Source of the DNA: Sitta carolinensis
Taxonomy: Eukaryota > Chordata > Aves > Passeriformes > Sittidae
DNA: 64,000 nt
NCBI GenBank assembly: GCA_032173965.1
Contig: CM063292.1
Location: forward strand, 6,854,001-6,918,000
Direction of reading: 5' to 3'
The notes beneath the pieces were generated by a model. That model saw only the letters and a program-made list of their open reading frames with translations. It did no database searches and had not been told where the DNA came from. This document shows, one piece after another, positions 25,090-38,935 of the stretch. The position numbers and the translations under genes were made by a program. Position 1 is the stretch's first letter. Each line of letters opens with the position of its first letter.

Positions 25090-25255
25090 CCACAGAATCA
25101 TTTTGGGTTGGAAAAGCCTTCCAAGGTCATCGAGTCTGATCTGTGCCCGATGCCCACCCTGTCACCCAGCCCAGAGCACTGGGTGCCACCTCCAGCTGTT
25201 CCTTGGACACATTACTGGCACTTGCAGGCAATCCATCCCAGGGACTCAGTGGTGG
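25090..25255 (-). mobile_element. CR1 LINE 3' end fragment
   Basis: Read on the plus strand, the segment begins with CACAGAATCATTTTGGGTTGG, the complement of the CR1 terminal octamers. It continues through the AAGGTCATCGAGTC, CCCTGTCACCCAGCCC and CCAGCTGTTCCTTGGACAC landmarks of the CR1 3' UTR. The element is therefore on the minus strand with its 3' end at 25090. The inner part, past about 25215, is heavily diverged. No coding sequence is retained. Confidence 0.9.
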
Positions 25256-28200
25256 CACGACTGGAGTCTGCTCTGAGCTGCTCCTCCCAGAACCAGGGCA
25301 CTTCAGATCTGCACCATTGTTCTTCTTCCTGCAAGCTGATGAGTTTCTGACCAAAACTGTAGGATGTGTTGCTTACAATAGCAGAGGAGTTGACTCAGAG
25401 ATGTAGGAGGTCTGCTCCAGTTCTTTGCTTGTACCAAACCCCAACTGCTGAGTTCAGGAATTGGCTCAGTTTCTGTTAAGGGAATGCTGGAGGCCCCTGT
25501 GAGGGTGCAGCACCCTTGGGGAGGCTTGGTGACATCTGTAGCTGTTAGTGCCCCCCAGAAGGCATTGAGGAGTCATCTCTGCTCAAGGGTGAGTGTCCTG
25601 GGAAGGGCCTACTCTGAAATCTGTGTAAAAGCAACAGAGAGGAAAAAAATCTGTTGGAAACAGCCAGTTAGCAATTATCTGTAAAATCAACATCTGTGAA
25701 ATCACAACTGTTTGTGGTGTTTAGGTGCTGATGGTCATGCGTCCTTTAGGAAGATGTTTCACCACCTTTGGTCTGAAAAATATTAAAAAATGGAATTGTG
25801 TTATGCACATGAGCAAAAAATAATTGAGGCTGGTTGCAGGAAAGAGGGTTATACTGAAGTTCTATATTTCACATCTGCACCTCTCAAGTCAGTTTCAGAA
25901 AATGGTATTGGAAGTGACAGAAAATGTAAGATTATTCAGAATTCAAAGCATACTGATTTAATCTTTAATGTGGTATGTAATAAAGGGGGAACCATACTTC
26001 TGTAGATTTTGAGTATTTGTGGCAACATATATGTTAATTATTGTCAGTTTGTACAACTGGAGAAGGTAAAAAAAATCTATATTTCAAGTAGTTTTAAAGT
26101 TTCGCAGAAGTCTGGTTTTAACCAATTTTATTTGACTTTCCATTAATGACTAAGAGGAAGGCACATGCAAAACTTGTAAGCTGTAGTTAACTGGGAGTGT
26201 TTGCAAATATTCTGGAGGACAGGATGAGAAAAGCTGTCAGAGGCAGGTGTGGCCCTGGGGTCCAACAGCCAGAACACAGAGCCTCTGACAGTCCCACGAC
26301 AATTCTGGGAACCCTGGGGGGCTCCCACCTGTTCCCAGGGGGAACAAAGGTGGCTTTCAGGACTTTTGGCCCTTTCTTTCCTGCCAGAGGGGGTGTGGGT
26401 AGCTCAGTGTCTGTAGCTGGTTATGAAGCATGGCAGATTTTGGACACATCCAACTAAGCTGTTTATCTCCATGAGGAATTTACAAAAAAAAAAAACCCAA
26501 AAAACAACAGGAAAACAGGTAGAGAATTTGTTGATCTAAGTTGTACCTTGATGAATCTAGGAGAAAAAAATTGATGAATAGAGATAATTTGGAAATCCTT
26601 TGTAATTCAATAATCCTTCAGAGCTGTCATGTTTATATAATCACACTCAGAGAAAATGGCCAGAAGAAGGCATCACAAGAAGTTATAGTTTTTCAAAATT
26701 TTTGTCAATGTGTACATGTTCTATTCAGTTTACTTTAGAAGCTGATGAACTCCAAATTTTTTGTATCCCTTGTTAGCATGATCCAGTCAGCTGTAGTAAA
26801 TGAAAATCCTTGCTCTTAATCTGGAGAGACATATATTTGGAATTGAAAGAACAGAATTTCAGTATCTGTGGTTTGGTGAGACATGAAATATAATCCAAAT
26901 CTTCTTATTCAATTTACCTGGCTTACTTTAAAACAGATTTCTTTTTTTGTCTTCAGTCAGTTTTTCTGTGGAAAAAATATTTACTTGACGTAAGGTTGGT
27001 ATTGATCTGAAAGCTGTTGTGTGGTTATCCTCACACTCAGGGCAACAAACTGTAGATGAAGAGCTTCAGTGGACAGTGGGCAGTGCACTATTATATCTCA
27101 TAGATAATGCTTTCATAATGCTCCTGAAGGACTAAGAAATGTAGCTCCTCCAGATTGCTTGTGAGGACTTGCAATGCATTAGGGACACAACTCATCTGAA
27201 CCCTCCCAGGCTCCTTGCCACCATACCAATAAAAAATTATCTAAGCAGAATTTTCTTTATACTTCCTTTGCTCTTTTACAGTTTTGTACTTACATTTTAT
27301 CTGAGACAGAGCTCAACACCTTTTCTGAGTCCTCTCAGCTGTCTAAATGCAATTATTTTGAGCCTCACTTTTCTTGATCTGCTCTCAGATAATGAACATT
27401 CTGATGCCAACACGAGTTGCTCATCCCTTCCTGCAGCTGTACTGAAATCTCTCTCCCTGCTGTTAATTGTGAGACATGGTGTGCACATTGTGTTGTCTCT
27501 GTGCCTTCTCATATCTCTGTTTGCATTGGACTCTGTCTTTATTTCACTAATTATCTCTGTCAGATTCCATCCAAGAGCTCCTAACACAGGAGGCAGCTAC
27601 TGCAGCTGGTGAATGCCAACACTGCCTTGCATCTCAATTTCCAGACATTGGAAATTCCACCTGGAGCAGCACAGGCCACCTCTCCCTTTTGGAACTGCCT
27701 GCAACTGGAGGCCTGAAAAGATACCTCAATTCTGCTCAGAGCAAGATTTGTTTGTGGGGAGTGGCAAAGGCATCAGAGGGAATCATGGTGGCTGCTTGTG
27801 GCAGAAATGGCTTTAGCAGTGGCAGGAGGGTTGACAGGATCAATTCTGCCTGGCAGAGTGTGGGCAGCAGAAGGGATGTGTGCAAGTGGCCTGGGGCAGT
27901 GCCTGAAAACAAGTCCATTTTAAAAAGGTCAAATGTATTTGGCACAGGGGGTACTGAAGTATTTTCCCTCCAGATGAACTTTTTTTATTAAAAAGCAAGA
28001 CATTCTCAGAATTCAGGTATTTTATGGAGGCAGGAAAATTGTGGGATGATGGTCTGAGGGATGCTGAGAACTACACAACGTAGTTTTGATTTGAGAGCAA
28101 GCCTTTATTTTTCTGAAGTCTTTTGTTTCAAATTTTTCCTGTAGCCCTCAGCAGCTGAACATGATCCCCCAGGAGTGACACATCACCTGGGAGGTTGGAC

Positions 28201-29916
28201 TGCACTGTACAAACCAAACACCCTTACAGCATCAGGTGCACTAATTTTGCAAGGCACTTATCTCTAGGCGATGCTTTGCTGTCCTATTGGAAAATAGCTA
28301 TTAAACATTGGCTCTAAGACCTTTAAGCTGCAAAGAAATCAGTTCTTGCACATGCTGTTCCCATGTAGCATGCAGCAGGTCTGAAGATGGGTGGGTCCAG
28401 TCTGTGTGTTGCTCTGCCACCATGGGTATCTGTGGCGGATCCCAAATCTTGCAGTTAGGAAACCTGTGCCTTCAGAGAAAGTAGTTCAGTGCTCATTTAG
28501 CTGACTCAGGCTCATGGAACTAACTAAATTACCTAAATTAAACCCTAAGTTTGCAGGTGAAGCAGTTATTGAGGTACCACCCCTGGGACTCAGCAGCTTC
28601 TGGATTATTTCAAGACGTTGGGTAGAAGGAGGCAAATTCCCTGACAGTATAAGATGTCTCTTGGGAACATGCACAAAATGGGAGCATATCCAGATGTTGG
28701 GCTCCCAGATGTTTGTCTCTCATTGTGGAGCAAGAATCCCATCAGTTTGTGTAAGAGCAGGAGTGAAAAGGCAAAGCAGATACAAATGTGAGTTGGCCAT
28801 TGAGATCCAGTGTGCTGCAGGGCACAGAGAGGGTCCTGCCCGAGCAGGGGACTGGCTGGGCCAAGGCTGGGGAGCTCTGGGTGAGGGAGTCAGAACTGCC
28901 AGGCAGGGAAGGCAAGGCAAAATTCAGCTGCTCACTTGTGTGCTGATGTGTAACAACAGTAAACAGAAATGAGATGTGCACCACATGAATAGCCAGCTTG
29001 CTGAAAATCAGATCCTTTCATTGTTTACAAACTGTGGCAGAATCACCATAGATTAATGACATTTAGAAATCACCACTTCTACTCTGTATTTTCATAATTG
29101 CCTTTTTTTCCCCCTAATTTGTGTTTTCTTAACCCCTTACAGTCAATTCAATATGATACAAATACAAATACTAGCAGTTTAAAGGATTTATAAACAAAAA
29201 TGAATGAGGGAAAAACACTATGGTACTTTCCTTGACCCAACATTTACACAGAAAGTTTTTTTTTTATTTTGACATGACTAGACAGATACCAAATGCCAAA
29301 TGGTTTTAACTAACATCAATACACAATTAGCAGTCTTTGTAATTAATCAGGGCAGAAAATTGGAGACAAGGGCCTAACACAGGCTTCTCTCAGTCTTCAT
29401 GTCCACTCTGCAGAAGTATAAACTTTTCCCTGCTCTTTGGACAATGTTCAAAATGGCTCCTGCACAATCCTGAGATGACAATGAGCATTGTCACCGTTCA
29501 TTCAGAGACCTGTCAGTCTTTGAAACCCTGTCATTAGTCATGTTCAAAGGCAGGAAATACTAATGAGCTTTGATTTCACCAGTCTCCCTGAGGCTCCTTG
29601 CATATAATTCCCCTCAGAAGATAAACTCGCATTTTGTGTTTATTTTGCGAAATATAAACTTAGATGTTAAACATGAGAGAACAGTAGCTGAGAGATGTTA
29701 TCCTTAAACAGTCCTAAAACCGTGGTAAAGGTGCTCCAATGAAATCGTCTGCCCAGCCATATCATTGCAGCCTGATTCTGTATTTCTGTGATTTTAGCTC
29801 TCCAATGTGCCTGTTAAAAACACATTCTGTTTAAGAAACACTGGAGTCCTGGTATGATTGTATTTCAGTTTAAGTATTTTATATTTCTTCTGGTACAAAG
29901 TATAAAACATTTTATT

Positions 29917-29918
<2 letters not shown>

Positions 29919-29969
<51 letters not shown>
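29919..29969. repeat. (TA)n microsatellite
   Basis: About 50 bp of alternating T and A with one interruption, followed by more A/T-only sequence to about 29992. Long (TA)n tracts can extrude cruciforms and are often length-polymorphic. Confidence 0.95.
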
Positions 29970-29974
<5 letters not shown>

Positions 29975-32950
29975 TTATATATTTATATTTTAATTTTCTT
30001 GCCATTCATGGAATTAATTAAAAGACACAAGAGTTCAGTAACCAAATTCTAAGATCTTTACAACTGTAAAATTGATATTTTACAAAAAATATTTGCAGAA
30101 ACTTGCTGTATTCACAGCTGATCTATTTGTCTGTGCAGTTTTTTGTGTGAATCAGAAGGTTTTCAGAGTTCAAGTTTTTTACTGTTTTTCCACTGATATT
30201 TCTACTGATCTTTCAGAATGACTTATCACTCACCAGTGTGATTAAGCATTTAACATTATGACTGCTAATGTTTCCTAGTCCAATCAAAAAGGTCATAGAA
30301 CAAAACAGTACTAAAAAGGACAGTGTAATTAGGTTACTTGCCATGTAAATTATAGCTGCTTGAGTTGAAATGAACTTCTGTACTTAGACTGTTGTTCATG
30401 CAGTAGTCATTACATGTTTCTGAATTTCATCTTTTACAATGTGGATTTAGTATATTTTTAGTTGAATAGCTGAGGGATTTTTCATGTGGCTGGTCCTATT
30501 GCACAGATTTGGCTTTAAGCTGGGATCAGAAGAAAAAACACAATCATGTATAAGAATTAATTACAGCTTTAGTGGATAAGCTAACTTTAAAAGATACAGG
30601 CAAATCTGTACTCATCAAATAGTGACTTTTTTCCAGCTTCTTTGTTGATTGTCTTTGTTGTGGGAAAGTATGAGAGATATTTCAGGAATGACAACCTGAT
30701 TGCAAAGATAAGTACCAGAAAAGATTTGATCATGTCACTGATATTGATGGGAAAATATAACTTGGGTTTTCATGGGGATTGACTTGATGGGCAAGCTAAA
30801 GTGCATGTGCAAGGATTAGGCTTGTCAGTGGGAAACACTAAGTCTGGTCATTACACTTAGCTCATTTATGGTACTAAGAGGCAAGACAACATTTGTAAGT
30901 CCTTGCTGAATAAAACTGAATTATTTCAGTCAAGCTGCCACCTCAGCTGTAAAATATCAGAGCCATTAGATGGGAGCAGTGATTAGAGACTGCAGAATGA
31001 CACAAATCCATCTGTGCCTTGGGTGCCAAAGAACCATGGGGATACTCTGTCCCAAGTCATGAGGCTGCCCTAGAAATTATAATAATGAATAACATGGTTC
31101 CTTTTTTCAAAGTTGTTGAGGAAGTTAATGGTTGGTTTATAACACTACACAGAAATAAAAATAACTCACTGGGGAAAATTCATGAGTAAATTGTTTTTCT
31201 TCTTTGCTCAAAAAACTGAAGAAAATTATTCTAACTGACCACTGGTCTGAGAGGTGAAGCAGAGCCTGCACAGTCCTTGGTGAAAGGTTTCATTGCTTTT
31301 AAACCCTCATTGACACCTTCCCTCCATGGTCACTCCCAAAAAGCCTGGAGGAAGCTTCTCCAGAGTTCACCAACCCCCCTTTCCTGAGAACTCCTTCTGC
31401 CTGCCCAGCCAGTGCTTCCAGCTGATGCTCAGAGTCTGAAATCATCACTCCTAGCTTTTTTCCCTCTGGAAGGGAGACATCTGATCGTTTTATTCTTAGT
31501 TGTCATAGAGTCTACATTAAGGCAGTCTTCAACTTTCACATCTCAGGCCCTCAAAGAGTTCTTTTTGCCCTTAGGCAGCTCAAACGAAGGAAAGTTAGAA
31601 AAGGAATCTGAGTCTTCAGCCATCTCTTAACATTCAGATTTAGAGTCGTGCCACCCCAAGGTGCAGCCCCATTTTGTTTACACCAGACTTTCAATGCAAT
31701 TCTCTCTGCTTCATCAATGGCAGTCATATTTCTGTACTTCACATGGTGTATTATTACTGATTTTATTATAGCTGAGAAACGTGTGATTATTCATGCTATT
31801 AATATGGCCCTGATGGGATGGGTATTCTGTACTGCTTGGTGTGTGTTGTAAAACCTGTAATGCCCACTGAATGCTCCTTTGTTAGCAGCAATTATTCAGT
31901 AATGACTGAACAACAGCACTGTCTTGATGTTCAAAACACAGAAGTATTTAAAATATTTTCCAACATGATAAAACTCTCTGATATAAGCAGAGTTCCTCAG
32001 TTCCATGCAAAGTTAGGTCTTCAGGACTGTCAGGAACTTCCAGAGCCTGTGGATATAGAGAGGATTTGAAAACAAAGCTTCAGAATATGAACCTCAGTTT
32101 TCTGCTTGGGCCTGTAGTTCCTTCTTCAGCCATAACTGTAATTCAACGTGTGAAATATATACTTGAATTATTTCCCTAGTCGGGACAAGGAAATCACCAC
32201 AGTACTAGTGATTTCTCTGGCACAAACAGCTCATTTTTAAACCATGCACAGAACCCAGCCTTGGTTAGGCAGGCTGTTCACGGTCACCTGCACAGGGTGA
32301 CAGGGTATTCCTGAGGATCTTACCACCTCTGTACTCCTGAAAGGGCAGTTGTGCTCCTGATTACGAAGAGTAATGTCTAAAGATCAAAGTAAAAGGGTAA
32401 TTTTTAACCCTGTGGTAGCCTACAGTGGAGTTAATTACATGAATAATTCAATGTACACAAACACACATTGTAAAACCCAGGCAGAGGAAGTGCCCGTGTC
32501 TCTTTGCCCAAAGTGCATCGGGACTGAGAGCTTTAGCTTTCTTGGTTCTGTTTTTTTTTTTTTTTTTTTTTTTTTAATCAGTGTTCTTTTTGAAGTTTTC
32601 AACCAGTTTTATCCCACAGATAAGAGGAACAATGGCACCTGTGTTGCACTGCAGTACAGCAGCACTTTGAACGGGTAAGCAAACAGCTAAGGAGGGCTGT
32701 TCCAAGGAGCCATCAAAATCAGACTGCATATGACAGTCCACAGCCACCCCATCCTCCCCAAGGTTTCCTTGTGCTCCTTCACCCTCCCTGAAAACCAAGC
32801 AAAATGTAAATCGTGGAGCTGTTCCTTTCTTTTCCTTATCCTGACTTTAGAGGTCTTGGCACGGCACTGTCAGGCAGGAAGAATCTGCAGCTGGATGTAC
32901 CTTCTCTTCAAGAGCAGGGCAATGAGCAGTCACTTCACTTAAAGAAAAGG
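29970..32950. other. Gene-free AT-rich stretch
   Basis: I see no gene and no recognisable transposon. A 63-codon minus-strand frame at 31551-31742 has protein-like composition and is discussed in the findings, but it is not called as a gene. Confidence 0.55.
32551..32575. repeat. T25 homopolymer
   Basis: An uninterrupted run of 25 T. Confidence 0.95.
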
Positions 32951-32959
32951 CCCAGAAAA

Positions 32960-33091
32960 CATATATATATATTATTATATTATTATTATTATTATATTAT
33001 TATTATTATTATTATTATTATAATATAATATTAATATTAATATTATAATAATAATAATAATAATAAATAATAATAATAATAGTAATAATAT
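32960..33091. repeat. ATT/AAT microsatellite forming a palindrome
   Basis: A short (AT)n lead passes into ATT repeats (about 32971-33020), then a TAATATTAATATTAATATT centre, then AAT repeats (about 33044-33090). Because ATT and AAT are complementary, the two arms can pair into a long imperfect hairpin centred near 33030. The Ile- and Asn-rich open frames across it are products of the repeat. Confidence 0.95.
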
Positions 33092-35444
33092 CCTCCTCAT
33101 AAGCAAGGAATCATTTTTTTCTCCATAAGGATAAATTAATTTAAAACATGTTATAGGGTGTGTCTCACATGCTTTGATGGGTATGTCAGACACATGACAT
33201 TATTTAACATTACACAGCACAAGGCATCATCTTTAAATCAAAGTGTTGGCCCATATTTTTCCTTGACATGTAGCAGATGCCATTTGCTTACATAAATCTT
33301 CAGATGAGCTTGTTAAGTTACAAGAATAGGCACAGTACCGAGCACAGAGCATTGGAGTCCTCTGCAACAAAATCTCTTCACACCCAGGAGAAGAAGAGCC
33401 TGAACTGTACCAATTCCAGTTCTAGTTGTAGGCAACTCCATCAAGCAGTGCTCTCAAGGTATCATCCTGGTCTTTAAAGGGAACCAAGGCAGGTGATGAC
33501 ATTTACTCAAAATGCTGGTTTACCTCCCTGGTCAGAATAAAAATGCAGAGGTAAAGGCTTTTCTCTCCATCCTCACAACCAGCTGGATGTTTATAAAGCT
33601 ACCCACAGCCTTTGAACATAACCTTCCTCCTTGTTCCTCTGGCACACTCAAGAAAACTCCAGTTGCTCACACTCAGGATCCAAATCGTCCAGTGTAAGTG
33701 CAGGAGCAATGCAGAGGATCAGCCCTTCAAACCAGAGGCACATGCCAAGGCAGGAGCAGAGCCTCAGCCCTGCACAGGCTGGGAGATCTGCTGCTCTGCA
33801 CTGAAACCCTGGGCAAGAGCTGCTGCTAACAAAGCCGAGGGGACAGCAGGGCTCTAGCAGAGGAATTAAATGCTTCTCTTGAGAAACAGAAAGTGACTGG
33901 TGATTTGAACAGTATCAGTACAATGCTAGATGAGAGGACATGTGAAGCAAAGCTGTGGACAAAGGAGATCAGTGCTGGTGTTTGTGGGGCTGAAGAGATT
34001 GATCAAAAGTCTTTTAAGCCTAACTTTTGTGAGGCCACTGTTGGCTGCAGCTGGGCAGTGGCAGTGACTGAAGCAAAAATTCATTGCTGCTTGTCTTTGG
34101 AACTGTTTCTCTGAGAGTCATCCCTGAAACAATAAAGGTCAGTTCATTAATCAACTTTCATTAATGACATTTCTTCCCCTTTCTGTCCCCTCTTTTTTCT
34201 CCCTTCTCCCTCTGCCTCTTTTCACCCATACACACATTGCCTCGAGCATTTGCATATTCACTAAACTTTTCACTGTTCATAAAGAAAAAGTAATACATAA
34301 CCTGTGGGGAAATATATTCCCATGCATTTTTTTCAAGGTGAAGTACAGATTTTTTCTGAAATGATGAGGAAGCTTTGTCCTGGACTAATGGCTGTGCACA
34401 TGTCTTGGACATGCAGGTGTCCTCGGGGTTAGAGTGTGCTCCCTGTCACTTTGCCAGGCACAGACTGGAGCCTGATACTGAAGAGAGAAGGAGCACAGAA
34501 GATCTGTATGATGTTCTTTAAGATGGAAAAGACAGGAGAACCAAAGATAATGAAGCAAAAAATTAAGAAAGAACGAAGAGAAGAAAATGTTAACAGAAAA
34601 CACGAACACCAATGAGCATGTAGAATTTGTTTGTACACATCCTTTTGAAAGAAACTGCTAAGTATCCTTCAGAAAGAGCAGGAACACAGCACTGTGTACT
34701 GCACACGTCATACAGGGAGCCTTTAGAAGTCCATTTCAAGTCCTTGCTAAAATAAGTTTAGCAGTCTACAAACAAGAATGCTTTCAACGTTGCAACACCC
34801 ACAGCATTTTATAGGTCTTGTGGCTTGGATCTCATTCTTGGTGGGGGTTGCTCTTTATTTCTTATCCAGAGTGTTTACATCTTTGTGGTGTCGGCAATAC
34901 AGACCCATCTTTATAAGAGCAGCAAGAAAAAAACAGCAATAAATCTCTGCAATGTGTTTTCAGTATGTCTATAAATCTGAAATATTTAAATGTAAACCAG
35001 TCCCTTTCTTTGAAAACTGTGGATTGAAAGTCACAAAAGGATTGATTACAATATTTTTATTCAAGATGATCTGAATAAAGATGAGACTAATATCTTTCCT
35101 TGAGTGTACCCTTTAAATTAAGAGGCACTGAGAAAAAAAACCAAAAACCCACAGTATTTTATTAAAGGTATTGTTGGTGGTTTATCACAATGAGAGTGAA
35201 GACAAAACTCTTCTTACAGGAAGAAATACAGTCCACTGATAAAATTGTATAACCTGTGTGTTATAAAGAGATGGTAAAAAGTTCAGCTTTTTAGGTGAAA
35301 AAGCAAAATAGGCACAGATGGATCTCTCTTCTATGTCTGTATTAATCATCTTAAATGTAGTGTTATTCAGACAGGTGAATACAAGTTCCCATAAGTAATC
35401 TGTAAGAAAATGGGGAGATTTTGTATACCCAGACATCTGTGCTG

Positions 35445-35445
<1 letters not shown>

Positions 35446-35482
<37 letters not shown>
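35446..35482. repeat. T37 homopolymer
   Basis: An uninterrupted run of 37 T. The lysine run of the 110-codon minus-strand frame over it is produced by this tract. Confidence 0.95.
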
Positions 35483-35485
<3 letters not shown>

Positions 35486-38400
35486 GAAATAGAAGTTTCA
35501 ATCTCCTCTTTTGACAAATGATAATATTTTCATAACAATGCTATCCCCAAAGGATCAAAGATTGACTTTGTTAAGTGCCTTTAGAGTATTCAGCACTTTC
35601 TAGAGTCAAAAATAGTTTCTACCCAACAGAGACTGAATGCCTGGGACCTGAGACAGAGTGATAAATAGATAACTGAGGTTTCAAAGGCAGGAGAGAGACA
35701 GACCCAGACAAAGAAAGCTACACAGCCAGGTAGATTTGAATAAATCAACAGGTTCTGTCTTCAACAATGTAGAGTGACCAGAGAAGAGGTAGAATTACAT
35801 GGGCTGTCATTCTCTTATCAACAAAGTGCTGAACCTAACAAAGCTGGAAGAGACTTAATAAGGAGATTGGAGGAAATAAAAGAGATTTTGATAAAAACAG
35901 AGTCCTTCAAAAGACTCAAGGTCAAAATGTGTGTTTGGGGAGACTCACCACACAGCAAAGCCATTCTAAAACAGCTCTGCTTCATATCATCCTCTCAGGA
36001 ATGAGAAATACATTACCTCAGCCCTTCCCCAAGGCATGCACCTCAGTGTGTGTGCCCACCTTCCAGAGGATAGTTATATGACAAGGTTCTAGTAAGAAAC
36101 CACTCTGTATTCAGCCATATCCAGCATTTTTTACCTCATCTACTTAACACACTTACCATTCTGTCAACATACAGTCCTTGGCCCTGGTCCTGAGAGCACC
36201 TGGAAGGATTTTGGCTACAAAAGAGGGCTCAGAGCATTGAACCCGATGCAGCCAGGTCAGGGGCAGGAGCTGGGTCTCAGCATGTCCATGGGCTGCCCAC
36301 AGGGATAATGCACAGTGTTTGCAGAGGTCAAGTCAGCCCTCTGGAGCTCTGGACTCTGGCCACCTTGGGCGTTCCAGTTTTCAAGAATTTTTACAGCAAC
36401 AGCCTCAAAATCTCAGCGCAGAATTTATAAGCTGCACATAGACAGATTCCACAAATAGTCACACAAGGCCAACCCACACACCCAAAAGGATATTTCCCAG
36501 CTGCTGGAGCCAGTGGGGTTCCCTGCTGGGATCTCAGTCCATCTGAGCAGCTGGGAGGGAGATTCCTGCTGCTCCAGGGGCACGTGGCCCTTCCCTCCAC
36601 TTTTGGGATGGAAGGAATGGAAGACTCCTGGAACGATCTCTGTGTCTGGGAAGGATCCTTCACCACCAATACTGCAAGAAGGGAGCACGTCTTGCTTTTG
36701 GGGGAAGAACCTTTGTGTTATATTGTGCTGCTTTAATTTGATTTAATGGGGACAAGGAAAGAAAGACAGAAGGGGAAAAGAGTTAATATTGAGCATAAGC
36801 ACTGATGGTATAGAAGAGGAGCTAGCACTGAAATTCAAGCATTCTAATAAATGGAGTGAGTTGAATAAACAATTTTAGTGACTATCATGGGTCAAGTCCT
36901 GGAAAAACATTAGCAGATATGTTTATGCCAGCATAAACATTTAAGTAAATCACTGTGTATTATTACAATAACATTGCATTTGAACTGAAGTTGTTAGAAA
37001 TCCCCTACAGAAATTAACCCAGTTATTCTAAATAGAAATTATGGTTTTTTACAACCATATTTGTGTTCATAATCTTAGAAAATGAAATATTTCTAATTAG
37101 CAAAATGGCAACAAAATGAAAAGAGTTTGTGTAATAGGTTAGTGGCTGGAAGTGTGTTTTTCTCTCAGCTCTGAGCCGTGTTGCTCCATTAGCTTTCAGA
37201 ATGATTGCACATAGTAGTTTGCCAGGAGATATGCTCTATGTAAAGTTGTACAAGTGCTTCTGTACTCTAGAAAACAAGAAATGACAGGAATATGTTGTAA
37301 AAATGTATCCTCTCTGTTGGGAGGTTTTTTATTACACATGCATTTAGTCCAAATAATTTTAAACTTACATTTCCACCAAGGCTCATCTTTGCTTTAACAA
37401 GTGTTTTTTATTAACTGGAATGATGGGTTTTTCATTTTGAACTGAAATCTCCTTTTTGTGTTTTCAGAAGGGCATATATCTGAAGGCTTATTTTTAAAGC
37501 TGAAATGCAATATGTTGAAAAAGCATTTGTGAACTCTTTTTCTGTAATTGAAAAAATACATGAGTTAGACTTTAAAGTGTGAAGAATGATACAGCTACTA
37601 TCTGTGCTGACTCAGGCCAACTTGCTTCCATGCTGGTATGACCTTCAAAAGGAGTTAGAAAAATCTCTTGAGAAGAAGAGAATTTCTGTCTAAAAATGTG
37701 AATCAAAACTTTTCATCACTGCATGCAAAATATCAAGTGTTATACATGTTATAATTTTGATCTTAACATAGCTTTATTTCATTATATTGGCAATATGGTC
37801 TGGCTAGATCAGGATCCTAAAAGAACACTGTTATTTTATAGTTGGAAATGATGCAGTAATAAATTTTGTTTCTCAAAAATGCAATGAGAAGCAAGTGTCA
37901 TCACAGCCATGTTTCTGTAGCACTGCATTTTTTATTGCATCTGGCTCAACGTTATTAATACCCAGATCCAAATGTTTTGGTTTGATTTTTTTTTTTCATA
38001 TATTCTCTAATTAGTACTTAGGGATCAGAAAGGCCATAATGATCTGAATGATCATAAGAATAAATAAAACATTTTCCTTGGTCAGGCAAGAACTTTGTTC
38101 AGTTTTTAAAGGTACATAATCCACACTGATTATGTTCAAAGAATTAATATGGCTTCATGGTCCAGAACTGTCCCTGCAGGTCCCCATATCAGCCAAGAAT
38201 AATATCTAGACAGATTTACCAGTCTGAAAAGGCTTTAAGTGAACTTCATACCCATGCTCAAGGCAGCTTGATTTAACTTGGTCAAAGCCAAGCCCTTCAC
38301 TACCGGGCAGTTTGCAGAAGGAATGTGCCTCACAGCATGGGGGGCTTTCCTGCCCCACCTCACCCTGAGGGGCCTGGGCATGCAGTAGAAGTTGGCAGGA

Positions 38401-38899
38401 GACAGAACCAGGCCAGCTGACCTCAGCTGACCAAATGTTATACGTTGCTTCACATTTCACCTAAGGTTTAAAGTGACTATTCTTTTTCACTGAGCACCCT
38501 TCATGTATTTCCTTGCACCACTGGCCCCATGTGCTACCACCCAATTAATACAATTCACCTCTGCCATGTCTGTCTGTACCTGGTGTTTCTTTAGGGAGTC
38601 AAGAAAGCCCCAGAAGGTCTGGACTAGCACTGTAATTATCCCACTTGCCCTTTGCAGTCTACTAGTTTTCATTATTATTATTTTTCACAGGTATCTTATC
38701 TTTATGTGTTGGGAAAAGGAGTTATTGAAATTCCTTCCCAGGCACTTCACTACCAGTGTCCATGGTTGAACCTTACCAGTTCCAAAGGAGGAAAACCAAA
38801 AATGGTCACATTACATGTGTAGCCCAGAAACCACACCAACTCAGACACTTCTGTGACCAGGACCCCAGTCTGTTCCTCAAGTAGCAATTATGTCAATAC

Positions 38900-38900
<1 letters not shown>

Positions 38901-38935
<35 letters not shown>
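38901..38935. repeat. (ATC)n microsatellite
   Basis: Nearly twelve uninterrupted ATC units. The purity suggests recent expansion and likely length polymorphism. Confidence 0.97.

Larger units (their letters stand above)
24067..29918. other. Gene-free stretch
   Basis: I find no gene. Open frames of 147 codons (27169-27612, plus) and 152 codons (28514-28972, plus) lie here. The first is Leu/Ser-rich because the DNA is pyrimidine-rich, and neither has a domain I recognise. A CR1 fragment and a CTCF-like site are listed separately. Confidence 0.55.

Noticed and set aside
27169..27612. 147-codon plus-strand frame with hydrophobic segments resembling a membrane protein
   Set aside because: The DNA is pyrimidine-rich, which yields Leu, Ser and Phe. 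An antisense frame overlaps, and no family resemblance or gene context exists.
28514..28972. 152-codon plus-strand frame
   Set aside because: It has no recognisable domain, its composition shifts midway, and two antisense frames overlap it.
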